64,000 nucleotides of DNA from Platanthera guangdongensis (taxonomy: Eukaryota > Streptophyta > Magnoliopsida > Asparagales > Orchidaceae), in contig CM077164.1 of the NCBI GenBank assembly GCA_039583875.1, positions 64,821,628 through 64,885,627 of the forward strand, written 5' to 3'. Below, piece after piece: positions 10,863-20,440 of this stretch. The translations under genes were made by a program, and so were the position numbers. Under the pieces are notes generated by a model. The model was not told the DNA's origin. It ran no database searches and saw nothing but the letters and a program-made list of their open reading frames with translations. How positions within the stretch are numbered: the stretch's first letter is position 1; every line of letters starts with the position of its first letter.

Positions 10863-10975
10863 ATTGCGAATCCCGCCGGGGGCGGGGGAAGCCCGCCGGG
10901 GGCGGGCGTAGCCCGCCGCGGCGACTGGGTACTGTCGCGCGGGGCACGAGGGCCGGAGGCCCGTGCCTGTCACTC
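10863..10975. repeat. GC-rich imperfect palindromes
   Basis: Three near-repeats of CCCGCCGGGGGCGGG (10873, 10891, 10910), each self-complementary, followed by GGGCCGGAGGCCC. A local patch of very high GC beside very high AT. No gene. Confidence 0.7.
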
Positions 10976-11003
10976 ATATATATATATACACACACACAAC
11001 ACT

Positions 11004-11060
11004 CAAGCCTTTATCCCACTATAGTGGGGTCGGCTATATGGATCCTTTGTCGTCATTGTG
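11004..11060 (+). repeat. SINE 3' tail motif (Angio-domain-like)
   Basis: CAAGCCTTTATCCC, then a short stem (CACTATAGTG), then GGGGTCGGCTATATGGATCC, closely matches the conserved tail that I recall as the Angio-domain of angiosperm SINEs. No Pol III box-containing head is visible upstream, so this would be a 5'-truncated copy. The assignment is from memory of the motif. Confidence 0.55.
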
Positions 11061-11234
11061 CCCTATCCTTTGTGATAATCTCACAAATGCCTAAGTATAT
11101 ATACAACCGCATATATATATATATATAAACCTATATATATATATAAACCTATATATCTCCCTCGACTGTGTGTGAGGGTCGTGCTAAGGCATTCTCGTGT
11201 GATCACAAGGTTTGTTGTTGTGTTCTCCTACTTG

Positions 11235-11239
11235 GGATC
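11235..11239. repeat. Target-site repeat GGATC (left)
   Basis: Matches GGATC at 12949-12953 on the other side of the copia at 11240-12948. Confidence 0.8.
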
Positions 11240-11373
11240 TGATAGAAAAATGAATGTCTGTTGTTTCACAAATAACAATGGTAATACATATACATGTACA
11301 AGAGAGGGTGATCATAACACCTGAGGAGACTCTAAGTTAACATGACTACTCATAATATACAACATATCTAACC
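11240..11373 (-). repeat. 3' LTR of the deleted copia
   Basis: On the - strand it runs from TTAGATATGTTGTATATT to TTTTTCTATCA, about 134 bp. The first bases (TGTTAG expected) are altered beside a long C run at 11372-11384. CATGTATATGTATTACCATTG is shared with the 5' copy at 12850-12948. Confidence 0.75.
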
Positions 11374-11384
11374 CCCCCCCCCCA
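11372..11384 (-). other. Polypurine tract expanded to a G run
   Basis: On the - strand, GTGGGGGGGGGGGGG lies immediately before the 3' LTR, where the plus-strand primer belongs. The length of the run suggests slippage, in the genome or in sequencing. Confidence 0.55.
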
Positions 11385-11399
11385 CAAACTCACGGGGGA

Positions 11400-12848
11400 T
11401 CATACACCAAGAATTAGGACAATAGATATGCATGTTGGGTCCTTGTTTGTGGTTTTGTCATCAAATCTGCAATATGCTGCTCGGAAGGAATAAAAGAAGG
11501 GGCAAGAGTGCCACGACCATCGTGCTCACGCAGGAAGAAAGCATCCACCCCAATATGCTTGGAGAGAGAATGCTTCACCGGATTTAGAGTAATCCGAATG
11601 ACATCGGTGTTATCACAGTAGAGAGGAGTGAGATCTTGAGAAGAGACGTCAAGATTCTCAAGAAGCCAATAGAGCCAAATAATATCCTCAGTGGTGGTAG
11701 CCATGGCTCGAAGCTCAGCCTCAGTGCTGGAGCGAGAAACATCAGTTTATTTCTTGCACTTCCATGCAATAAGTAAAGAACCCAAGAACATACAAAAACC
11801 AGTGAGAGAATGATGGTCAAAAAGATTACTAGCCCAGGTGAAGTCAGAGTAAGCACGTAGCTGTAGAGAACTACTGCTGGAGAAGAAGAGACCACGAGAG
11901 GTCGTCGTCCAGAGATAGCGCAGGAGCCGCCACAGATGACCATAATGCACAGAGGTATGCGCACTAACAAACTGGCTCAATAAATGAACAACATGGGTAA
12001 TGTCAGGCCGAGTAAAGGTGAGATAGAAAAGACTCCCGACGAGGTGCCGGTATCGAGTAGGATCAGAGTGGAACCCCATCATCTGGACGTAGCTGAAGGT
12101 GGAGCTCCATAGGGGCGTCCACTGTGCGAGGGTCAGAGAAAGTAGCCCGAGCAAGGAGATCTGATGTGTAATGTTGCTGAGAGAGCTGAAACTCGCAATC
12201 TGTAGAGCTGATCTCAAGACCCAAGAAGTAGCTCAGCTGTCCAAGGTCAATCATCTGAAATTGCTGCTGAAGGTGATGTTTGACGAAGGCCACATGAGAA
12301 GGATCATCACCAGTAATAATTATATCATCCACGTATAGTAACAAAAGGGTCCGACCACGAGAGAAGTGCACGAACAAAGCTGGATCATGTGGACATGGCT
12401 AGAAATCGACGGCTGTAATGGTTGTGCTAAAATATGCAAACCACTCGCAGGGCGCCTGCTTGAGCCCATAAAGAGCAAGCGTCGGACAAGCCTTGGAGGA
12501 GAGGATAGACTTGAAGGAAGAAGCATGTATACCTCATGCTGAAGATCACGGTGAAAAAAGGCATTCTTCACGTCGAGTTGTGATATGAACCAGTGACGAA
12601 CAACTGCTATAGAAATAAGAGTCCGGACTGTAGTCATGTGAGCAACCGGAGCAAAAGTCTCGTCATAGTCTCTCCCTTGCTCCTACTAAAAACCACGGGC
12701 AATAAGTCGAGCCTTGTACCTCTCCACAGAACCATCAGAGCGAGTCTTGACCTTAAAGACTCACTTGCAAATAATAGGAACAACACCAGGTGGAAGAAAA
12801 ACAAACTCCCATGTACGAGTGTGCTCAAGCGCCTCCAAGTCAGCAGAC
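11400..12848 (-). pseudogene. Copia RT and RNase H remnant
   Basis: RT begins at about 12845 (AMSADLEALEHTRTWEF). The catalytic box LLYVDDIIITGDD at about 12330 is intact. There is a frameshift near 12065, then RNase H motifs TGFCMFLGSLLIAW, YCDNTDVIRI and KHIGVDAFFLREH, ending at LMTKPQTR at about 11440. Stops include one at about 11748. Without gag, protease and integrase it could move only in trans, if at all. Confidence 0.85.
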
Positions 12849-12948
12849 ATAGCAATGGTAATACATATACATGAATAAGAGAGTGATTCAAACACCTGAA
12901 GCGACTCTAACCTAGCATGACTACTCATAATATACAACATATCTAACA
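12849..12948 (-). repeat. 5' LTR remnant of the deleted copia
   Basis: Starts TGTTAGATATG at 12948 and matches the 3' LTR up to TATTACCATTG, then passes straight into RT coding sequence. The last third of the LTR and all the leader are deleted. GGATC follows at 12949-12953. Confidence 0.78.
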
Positions 12949-12953
12949 GGATC

Positions 12954-13333
12954 GACTGGGCTCTCGGTGAGGTATATATCTTTTTCCTAACAGGTTTGAC
13001 ATGTACTACTATTTAAAATTATTATTAGATATAAGATCACTGTCAAAATTACATTTGGCCAAACAGTCAACAAAAATTAATGGAAATAATGTCCGAAATA
13101 AACATTGAACTACCTGGGTTAATTGTGTTAGATGATGGAGATGTTGGTGTAGTTGATTGCGAAGGTACAGCTGCAAAGAAGAAGGAACAGACATAAGAAT
13201 AACAAAAAATATAAAAAATTTAATAGGGTATCTAGTGAGCTAGAGAAATTCTGCTCTAGGACGTGTTATATTACAAAGAAAAATTTGGGATAGTTCTGAT
13301 CCTACAGGGCAATCAAATGAATCTAAATCATTC
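12954..13333. other. Unique DNA between two copia insertions
   Basis: AT-rich, with no transposon motifs. Apart from the candidate exon at 13114-13170 nothing coding is visible. It would be intron sequence if the exon is real. Confidence 0.4.
13114..13170 (-). CDS. Candidate exon 2 of the LTPG gene
   Basis: A 57-bp segment with strong splice signals on the - strand: a pyrimidine tract and TTTGCAG just upstream (13171-13195), and CAG followed by GTAGTTCAATG downstream. In the phase set by the LTPG exon 1 donor (one base of a codon carried over) it reads VPSQSTTPTSPSSNTINPG after the junction proline and again ends in phase 1. A Ser/Thr/Pro-rich linker after the eight-cysteine domain is what GPI-anchored LTPs have. 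It lies 35 kb from exon 1 on the same strand. The link is an inference; it could also be an exon of another gene or chance. Confidence 0.5.
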
Positions 13334-13338
13334 GATTT

Positions 13339-13510
13339 TGTAACAGAGATCTCCAATCTTGTATATACTCTCTTAAAAATGAATAGTTACAAGTATAAAT
13401 ACACTTATATAGGAGAAGAATGAAGAGAGAAATCCTAATACATGATGTGGGACTAATACAAGGAGAGAGAAAGGAGAAAAACATGGGCCCTTAATTGGGC
13501 TTTTCTAACA
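13339..13510 (-). repeat. 3' LTR of the split copia, 172 bp
   Basis: On the - strand it starts TGTTAGAAAAGCCCAATTAA and ends GATCTCTGTTACA. It is the same length as its partner at 29813-29984. GATTT flanks it on the outside. Confidence 0.92.
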
Positions 13511-13520
13511 CTCTCCCGCA
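13511..13520 (-). other. Polypurine tract of the split copia
   Basis: TGCGGGAGAG on the - strand, directly before the 3' LTR. Confidence 0.65.
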
Positions 13521-14355
13521 AGCTGGAGCGTACAAGTCGTAGGCACCAAGCTTGGATAGAAACTGATAGTATAGCGGCCTGGAGAGAGCTTTCGTCAGGA
13601 TGTCCGCAACTTGATCGGTAGCAGGAACATGCTCCAAATCTATCTTCTTTGACTGCACCTTTTCCCGGATGAAGTGACAGTCAACTTCGATATGTTTTGT
13701 GCGTTCGTGAAAGACCAGATTCTTGGCAATATGAATTGCTGCCTGACTGTCACAAAATAAGGTTGCAGGAGATGAGAGACGAACACCCAAGTCTCCTACA
13801 AGGACTTCAAGCCAGGTTAGCTCAGAAACAATAACAGCCATACCCCGGTACTCGGCTTCAGCAGAAGAACGCGCAACCACAGTCTGTTTCTTGCTACGCC
13901 AAGTTATGAGGTGCCCACCAAAATAAGTACAGAACCCTGTTGTGGAGCGCCTATCATCAATAGATCTTGCATAGTCAGCGTCAGAATACGCGACAAGAGA
14001 TAGAGATGTGGATGGTTTGTACACATGCCCTTGTCCGGAGGCAATCTTGAGATATCGAAGGATGCGCTTGACAGCTTAAAGATGAGATGTTCGAGGAGCG
14101 TGCATGAACTGACTCACAACTCCCACAACAAACGAGATGTCCGGTCGAGTCACCGTAAGGTAGATCAGCTTCCCAACAAAGCGTCTGTAATATTCCGGAT
14201 TTGTAAGCAGCTTGTCAGAGTCAGCGCTATGGGCCGAGAGCTTGTGATTGGCGTCCATAGGAGTCTCTGCAGGTTTGCACCCAGAATAACCTGCATCATG
14301 AAGGAGATCCATACAATACTTCCTTTGAGATAACGCAAGACCATCAGAGCGTCGT
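13511..14355 (-). pseudogene. Copia RT end and RNase H (3' part of the split copia)
   Basis: Continues the RT of 25688-26440 across the Athila insertion: RT connection text RKYCMDLLHDAGYSGCKPAE (14312-14250), then an in-frame stop at about 14077. An open RNase H frame of 177 codons (14024-13494) carries SDADYARSIDDRRSTTGFC, ARSSAEAEYRGM, FCDSQAAIHIA and HFIREK. RNase H would remove template RNA during cDNA synthesis. It ends just before the polypurine tract. Confidence 0.88.
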
Positions 14356-14360
14356 GCGAC
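14356..14360. repeat. Target-site repeat GCGAC (left of Athila)
   Basis: Identical to 25683-25687. The two copies mark the Athila insertion point inside the copia RT. Confidence 0.9.
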
Positions 14361-14693
14361 TGATGACTAGTAATTTAGTCATCATATATGCCTTTTATCT
14401 TAATTAGATATTCTAAATATTGACATGTGTTCGTGATTTTTATAAAACATTTCGTAGAAAAATAATATTTTGAGGTCTAACACTAATATTCTCTATTTTG
14501 TAGGATTACGGCAGGTCTCGTAGGAATTTACGTACAAAATCCCGATATTGCGTTCAAGAGTTCGCATTCGAGCCCAACTTAACAACATAGAGCTCGACCA
14601 GATATATTCAACGCCACTACCTTGCATGAAGGAACTCTCGATGGCCCTCCATGCATGCAACCCGAGCTCCTTTGGCACCAATACAAACTATGT

Positions 14694-14698
<5 letters not shown>

Positions 14699-14760
<62 letters not shown>
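14699..14760. repeat. (TA)n microsatellite in the 5' LTR
   Basis: About thirty TA units. The equivalent run at 23898-23963 in the 3' LTR differs in length and includes ACA interruptions. Confidence 0.95.
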
Positions 14761-14764
<4 letters not shown>

Positions 14765-15290
14765 CACCGCCCGCATCCCCTCAACCCGGCCACCAACAAG
14801 CTCCTCCATGCAGCTAGCTACTCCATGCAACAACTCCAGCCATGCTCGGCCAGCTCCAAGCTCCCTCCTCCGGCCAACAGCTCTAGAAGCAGCACCTTCA
14901 TGCAGCCCGAGCCCCATCTCAGCCCATGCTTGACCAGCTCCAGCACTTGTCCAGCTCCACCTCCTAGTTGCTGCACCACTCCAGCACCATGCACGTCAAG
15001 CTCCGGCCACCTTCATACAGCCCGAGCCACCTCCGGCCATCAGATCCTCCTACTCCTGACAACAGCTCCGGCCAAACTCCCACTCCAGCAACTCCGCATG
15101 AAGCTCCGCCACCTCTGCATACAGCAGCTTCACCCATGCAACCCAAACCTCCACGTCAGCGATCCGCTCGAGCACCATCTCCACGCCGGCAGATTTAGCT
15201 CCATCTCGGGATCCCGCCTCCATCCAGAACGCTGCCACGTCACCGATCCAAGGCCACCGCCCTACCATCTCACCGAGAGGAAAAAGATAT

Positions 15291-15370
15291 AACCGGCCGA
15301 ATTAATTTCATTCGGCCAGTTACTGTAGCATGAACAGTAACGACCGAATGAAATTAATTCGGGCCGTTAC
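15291..15370. repeat. LTR hairpin with about 30-bp stem
   Basis: CCGAATTAATTTCATTCGG and CCGAATGAAATTAATTCGG are inverted around CAGTTACTGT-AGCATGA-ACAGTAAC. It sits about 270 bp before the TATA box in both LTRs (also 24494-24573). The two arms stay complementary in both copies. Confidence 0.88.
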
Positions 15371-15643
15371 GTTTAGCGATGATTATAAGTATCGAGATTT
15401 TGGGCATTAAGGGGCATTCAGATTTCAATTTCCGGAGAGCGGAAAATTTCTAAGGCATTTCACTTAATAGCAATTCGAGTCCAGCAATTCATTTTAAGAG
15501 TTGTTTATTTCAAAGAAGAGATCATTGGAAGTTCTTTTTGTCAAAGTTTGCGCGTAAAAACTGTTCTTTTTGTTCCTGTCTTTAGTTTGTTCAATAATTT
15601 TGTACGTCTCTTTGTAACGTTGTTTTTGTTATCCGTTTCTCCC

Positions 15644-15651
15644 TATAAATA
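15644..15651 (+). promoter_or_regulatory. TATA box of the Athila LTR
   Basis: TATAAATA in CCCTATAAATAAAAG, with the same sequence at about 24847 in the 3' LTR. Transcription of the element would begin about 30 bp downstream. Confidence 0.6.
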
Positions 15652-16483
15652 AAAGTTCAATTTTTATTTGCACTCTAAAATAATTCAATTTCAATTTTTA
15701 TCAATTGTCACTTTCGTTTCACTTTTTCATAATGTCGCATTATTATGATAATGATTCCTCCATCTCCGTGAGCGGGTAATTCTCCATAGTGCTCGATCGA
15801 GACGATCCGAGGATGAGATAATTTTTGCGGTGATTTTAATTTTGCGCTTCTCAATTTGTTGAACGCTTACGATTTACCGTTGATCAATTCATTGAGGCTA
15901 TATATTTTTATATAGTTTTCAAAACAGTTTTCGCTCTTTAGTTGGCCGAGAGGCTCGTAAGGCGAATCGATCATTCATCGGTAAAAAGAGTAGAACGCAA
16001 CCCTCGAGAGAGGACGACGCAACTCTTCCGAATTGGAGTAAAATCTAATAGCGAGGTTCACTACCTAAAGCAAGTCTTAGGCGATGCGATTTGAGAACGA
16101 AAGTTCGGTCGATACACCAAAGCTTAGTTGAACCTAATCCTCGAAAGAGGGGTGTTCATGCTTCGGGAACCTCCACGGTCAAAGCCTCTTCAACAAGAGA
16201 ATTGCATTGTTATTTTCATTTTGTAATTTTATAATTCCAAGGTGACTCAAGATCGGGTACTAGTTGTAAAACCATTAATTTAATTCTGTTAAACTTTTCT
16301 AGTTTTCACTTTTCGCAACCCCAAAACTTCAAATTTCTATAGATAAAATAATAATGATTTTCAAAGTAGGATTACTCCACCACCCCGAGTCTAATACGAC
16401 CTTGGTTTTTATAAACCTATACCACTCCCGATACGGTACACTTGCCGTGGTCGTTTGCGAATAATTTTGCGTGATCAAGTTTT

Positions 16484-16501
16484 TGGCGCCGTTGCCGGGG
16501 A
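16484..16501 (+). other. Primer-binding site, Asp tRNA
   Basis: TGGCGCCGTTGCCGGGGA, six bases after the LTR, is complementary over 18 bases to the 3' end of plant tRNA-Asp. This primer is typical of Athila/Tat elements. Confidence 0.88.
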
Positions 16502-16568
16502 AATTGGTCGATAATTTGAAAAAGAAATAGTTATTAATTTTATCGCTTCTCTTCTTTTTTTTTAGTTT

Positions 16569-17960
16569 ATGACCCGAATAAACTCTTCAAATAATTTTGA
16601 ATTCAGTTTTGATCCGGAAATCGAGCGCACCTTTCGGCGACGTCTCCGATTTAGTGATCTACCAATAATTTGCGAAGAGTCAGTCGGAGAAACTAACGAG
16701 GGAATAATGGAAGTTCCTAACCTTAATGCGGCCCCGCTACGGACTATGTCCTATTATGCGAGACCGAATTTGGAGGGAACACAATCTAGTATTATTCGCT
16801 CAGCAGTACCGAATAATAATTTTGAAATTAAAACGAGTATCATTCAGATGGTACAGCAATCGGTTGTATTCGATGGCTTACCGGATGAAAATCCAAATTT
16901 ACATCTGCTTAATTTTTTGGAAATTTGTGATACGTTTAAAATAAATGGCGTCACCGATGACGCCATCCGTTTGCGTTTATTTCCGTTTTCCTTGCGGACC
17001 AAGTCCAAGCAGTGGTTGAGTTCTCTTCCTAGAGGTTCTATCACTACATGGGTCGAAATGACGGAAAAATTTTTAACGAAATATTTTCCTCCGGCAAAGT
17101 CCGCTAATTACGTACGGACATTCTCTCGTTCACGCAAATAGACTCGGAGTCTCTCTATGACACATGGGAGCGCTTCAAGGAACTTTTGCGGAGATGTCCT
17201 CATCATGCCCTTCCTAAGTGGCAACAAGTTCAAACTTTCTACAATGGTTTGAATCTACAAACGAGGCAAATGATTGATGGAGCCGCAGGGGAAACTCTTA
17301 ATAACAAAACCCCCGAGGCCGCTCAAGAGCTTTTCGAGGAGATGGCCATGAATGCTTATCAGTGGAATGCGTCACGGTCGCGCCCTAACAAGCCGACTGG
17401 ACTTTTCGAAGTCGAGGTCACCCCTAATTTAGCACATCAAGTTGAATGACTCACTAAGCAAGTGGCGGAGATGTTTGCTTCCTCCGCCGCCAATTGGGCT
17501 TATAATAATAATAATTTTCATGAGCAAGTAGATTATATGGGGAACTCCTATCGTCCTCCGTATAACCCGAATAAAAATATTCCGTTCAATAATAGTTATA
17601 ATCCGAGTTTGCGGAATCCCCCAAACTTTTCATGAAGCAACCTCAATAATGCTCAACGTCCACTACAAGTGAATCCTCCCGGATTCACTCCACCACCATC
17701 ACACAAGCCTTCTTCACTTGAAGAAGTCTTCACTAAATACGTAGCCTCAAATAAGTCCAATATCCGAAATCTTACCGGATCTATAAAAAATTTAGAAAAT
17801 CAAATTGGACAATTAGCCAAATTAGTCTCCGAGCACCAACAAGGAACACTGCCCGGCAACACCGAGCCCAATCCAAGGGAGAGCGCCAATGTAATAAACA
17901 TCCGCAGCGGAAAGGAGGTAACTTCTACAAATTTGGCTGGACCTGAGGTAAACGTTTCGT
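16569..17960 (+). pseudogene. Athila gag remnant
   Basis: Starts at an ATG (16569) 68 bp after the primer site. The gag capsid text includes FDGLPDENPNLHLLNF, RLRLFPFSLRTKSKQWL and WVEMTEKFLTKYFPPAKSA. A frameshift near 17105 interrupts it; the next frame has ESLYDTWERFKELLRRCPHH and continues to 17449. In-frame TGA codons at about 17448 and 17634 replace an arginine or tryptophan. A proline/asparagine-rich tail follows. Gag would form the particle that packages element RNA. Confidence 0.88.
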
Positions 17961-18784
17961 CTTCACCCCCGCAATTTACTTCTCCGCAAGTTAGTTCTTC
18001 TACTTTACCATATTCTACTTTAGCTCCGCGCAATAACTTAAAACCTTCAATGTCTTATCCTTCAAAATTTAAAAATGAGCGCAATGAGCAGCAATATAAA
18101 AAATTTATTGAAATTTTAAAACAAATTCAAATAAACGTCTCATTCTGCGAAGCAATCTTTAATATGCCTAAATACACGGAATACCTCAAAGAATTACTCT
18201 CTAATAAAAAGAAACTTGAGGATATTTCGCGTGTTTCTTTAAATGCAGAATGCTCGGTGGTTGTACTAAATAAATTGCCGGAAAAACTTAACGATCCGGG
18301 ACGGTTTTCCATCCCATGCTTATTCGGTAATTTATTAATAAAACACGTCTTGGCCGATTTGGGGGCTAGTATTAACCTCATGTCATATTCTTTATTTAAA
18401 AAACTTGGGTTGGGCAATCCTAGCCCAACAAAAATTGGCATCCAACTAGCAGATCGGTCTATTAAATATCCAATTGGAGTTGTAGAGGATGTTTTAGTTA
18501 AAGTAGACAAGTTTATCTTCCCGGTAGACTTTGTCATTCTAGACATCGAGAAAGACGCCGAAGTGCCCCTTATACTCGGTCGTCCATTCCTTGCTACCTC
18601 TAAGGCAATAATAGACGTAAGTAACGGAAAGCTTCTCCTACGAGTGGGGGATGAAGAAGTTACTTTTAGTATTAACTCTTCCATGAAAAACTCGTTTTCT
18701 AATGACGACTCTTGCTTTACTTTAGAAATAAATTTTGAAGCGAAAATAACGTCATTTTTTGAAATTATTTCTCTTTTTTTTTGA
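17961..18784 (+). pseudogene. Athila gag tail and aspartic protease
   Basis: One open frame from 17669 to 18781. The protease is at about 18270-18680. Its active site reads ADLGASINLM at about 18350, the Athila form of D-x-G-A-S, with the catalytic aspartate kept; ILGRPFLATSKAIIDV at about 18572 is the conserved flap/C-terminal motif. This is the least damaged domain of the element. It is separated from RT by frame breaks after 18784. Confidence 0.85.
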
Positions 18785-18914
18785 AAAATCGAACATTGCA
18801 AACTTATATTGTTTAAAAGAAATAGCTCGTCCACCCAAATTTGAATAAATAAAATCGAATAATTTTAAAGTACAAAAATCTTATGAGGAGCCGCCGAGTT
18901 TAAAATTAAAGCAA

Positions 18915-20440
18915 TTGCCGGAACATTTAAAATATTTATTTTTAGGAAAAAAGTCAAAATTGCCCGTGATTATTTTATCCGCGCTTAACGATTCAGAAAT
19001 TTCTGAATTAACAAAAAATTTAAATAAGCATCGTCATACAATCGCATGGCAAATTTCTGATATTAAGGGGATTAGCCCATCTTTTTGCACGCATAAAATA
19101 AGCTTAGAAAATAATTCTCGCGGTACTATTCAGCTTCAACGACACCTTAATCCAAATATCAAGGACGTTGTTAAGGCCGAAATAATAAAACTATTAGACG
19201 TGAGAATTATTTATCCTATTTCGGATAGCACTTGGGTTAGTCCGGTGCAAGTCGTGTCTAAGAAGGGCGGGATAACGGTAGTTTTCAACGAAAATAATGA
19301 GTTAATCCCAACCCGTATCATCACGGGTTGACGAGTTTGCATTGATTATAGGAAATTAAATGATGCAACTCGTAAAGATCACTTCTCACTTCCCTTCATT
19401 GACCAAATCTTAGAACGTCTATCCGGTCACTCACACTATTGTTTTCTTGATGGTCTTTCGGGATACTTTCAAATCCCAATTGCACCCGAAGACCAAGAGA
19501 AAACCACGTTCACTTGCCCGTTAGGCACCTTCGCCTATCGGAGGATTCCGTTTGGTCTTTGCAACGCGCCGGCTACATTTCAAAGATGTATGTTGGCAAT
19601 TTTTAACGAATTAGTAGAGGACGTCATGGAAGTTTTATGGACGATTTTTCAATCTTTGGCGATTCCTTTGAAAATTGTTTAAATAATCTTGATCGTGTTC
19701 TTCAACGCTGCGAAGACACAAATTTGGCGCTCAATTGGGAAAAGTGTCACTTTATGGTCCGAGAAGGCTTAGTGCTCGGACATAAAGTTTCTAGCAAAGG
19801 GATCGAGGTCGATCGGGCCAAGATCGAAGTCATAGAAAAACTTCCTCCGCCCACAAATATCAAATCTATTAGGAGTTTTTTAGGACACGCAGGATTTTAT
19901 ATGCGGTTTATTAAAGATTTTTCAAAAATTACAAAACCGCTAACACATCTTTTAGAAAAAGAAACATTATTTATATTCGACGAAGAATGTTCTAAAGCGT
20001 TCAATAAAATTAAAAATGAACTTATCAACTCGCCTATTTTAATTGCGCCAAATTGGTCTCTTCCGTTTGAAATTATGTGCGACGCAAACGATTTTGCTGT
20101 AGGGGCTGTTTTAGGCCAACGGGTGGATAAATATTTTCACCCGATTTATTACGCAAGTAAAACGCTCCCGTCCGCCCAAGCTAATTATACAACGACGGAG
20201 AAAGAACTTTTGACGATTGTTTTTGCATTTGATAAATTTCGATCTTATATAACGTTATCAGAAATTATTGTTTTTACTGACCACTCTGCTCTTAGGTATT
20301 TAATGGAAAAAGGGGACGTCAAGCCCCGATTACAAAGATGGATTCTCCTTCTACAAGAGTTCGATTTGGAGATCGAGATAAGAAGGGAGCGGAGAACTTG
20401 GTGGCCGACCACCTCTCAAGATTGGAGAATCCGGCTGCAG
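18915..20440 (+). pseudogene. Athila reverse transcriptase and RNase H
   Basis: RT: DSTWVSPVQVVSKKGG (about 19225), then a TGA at 19329 where the conserved GW of GWRVCIDYRKLN should be, then DGLSGYFQIPIAPEDQEKTT and PFGLCNAPATFQRCM. The catalytic box FMDDFSIF (19635) is intact but lies after a frameshift. RNase H is recognisable from [15 protein letters not shown] (20078) and [13 protein letters not shown] (20273). Another frame change occurs at about 20390. Confidence 0.9.

Larger units (their letters stand above)
11240..12948 (-). mobile_element. Internally deleted Ty1/copia element, 1709 bp
   Basis: Both outer ends are present (TGTTAG at 12948 and CTATCA at 11240, read on the - strand) and flanked by GGATC. 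Only the RT and RNase H remain between a nearly whole 3' LTR and a partial 5' LTR: gag, protease, integrase and the primer site are gone. The 5' LTR joins the RT directly at about 12848. Its LTR matches that of the copia at 39400-43660, so they are one family. Confidence 0.85.
14361..16477 (+). repeat. 5' LTR of Athila
   Basis: Begins TGATGACTAGTAATTTAGTC and ends TTTTGCGTGATCA. Contains a (TA)n run (14699-14760), a GC-rich block (14765-15290), a perfect-looking hairpin (15291-15370) and a TATAAATA box (15644-15651) that likely drives element transcription. Open frames over the GC-rich block also occur in the other LTR and are not genes. Confidence 0.93.

Noticed and set aside
14651..15292. 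Long open frames in the GC-rich part of the Athila LTRs (both strands, also 23852-24495)
   Set aside because: They occur at the same place in both LTRs, read through a (TA)n run as Tyr-Ile repeats, and match no family; GC-rich composition explains them.
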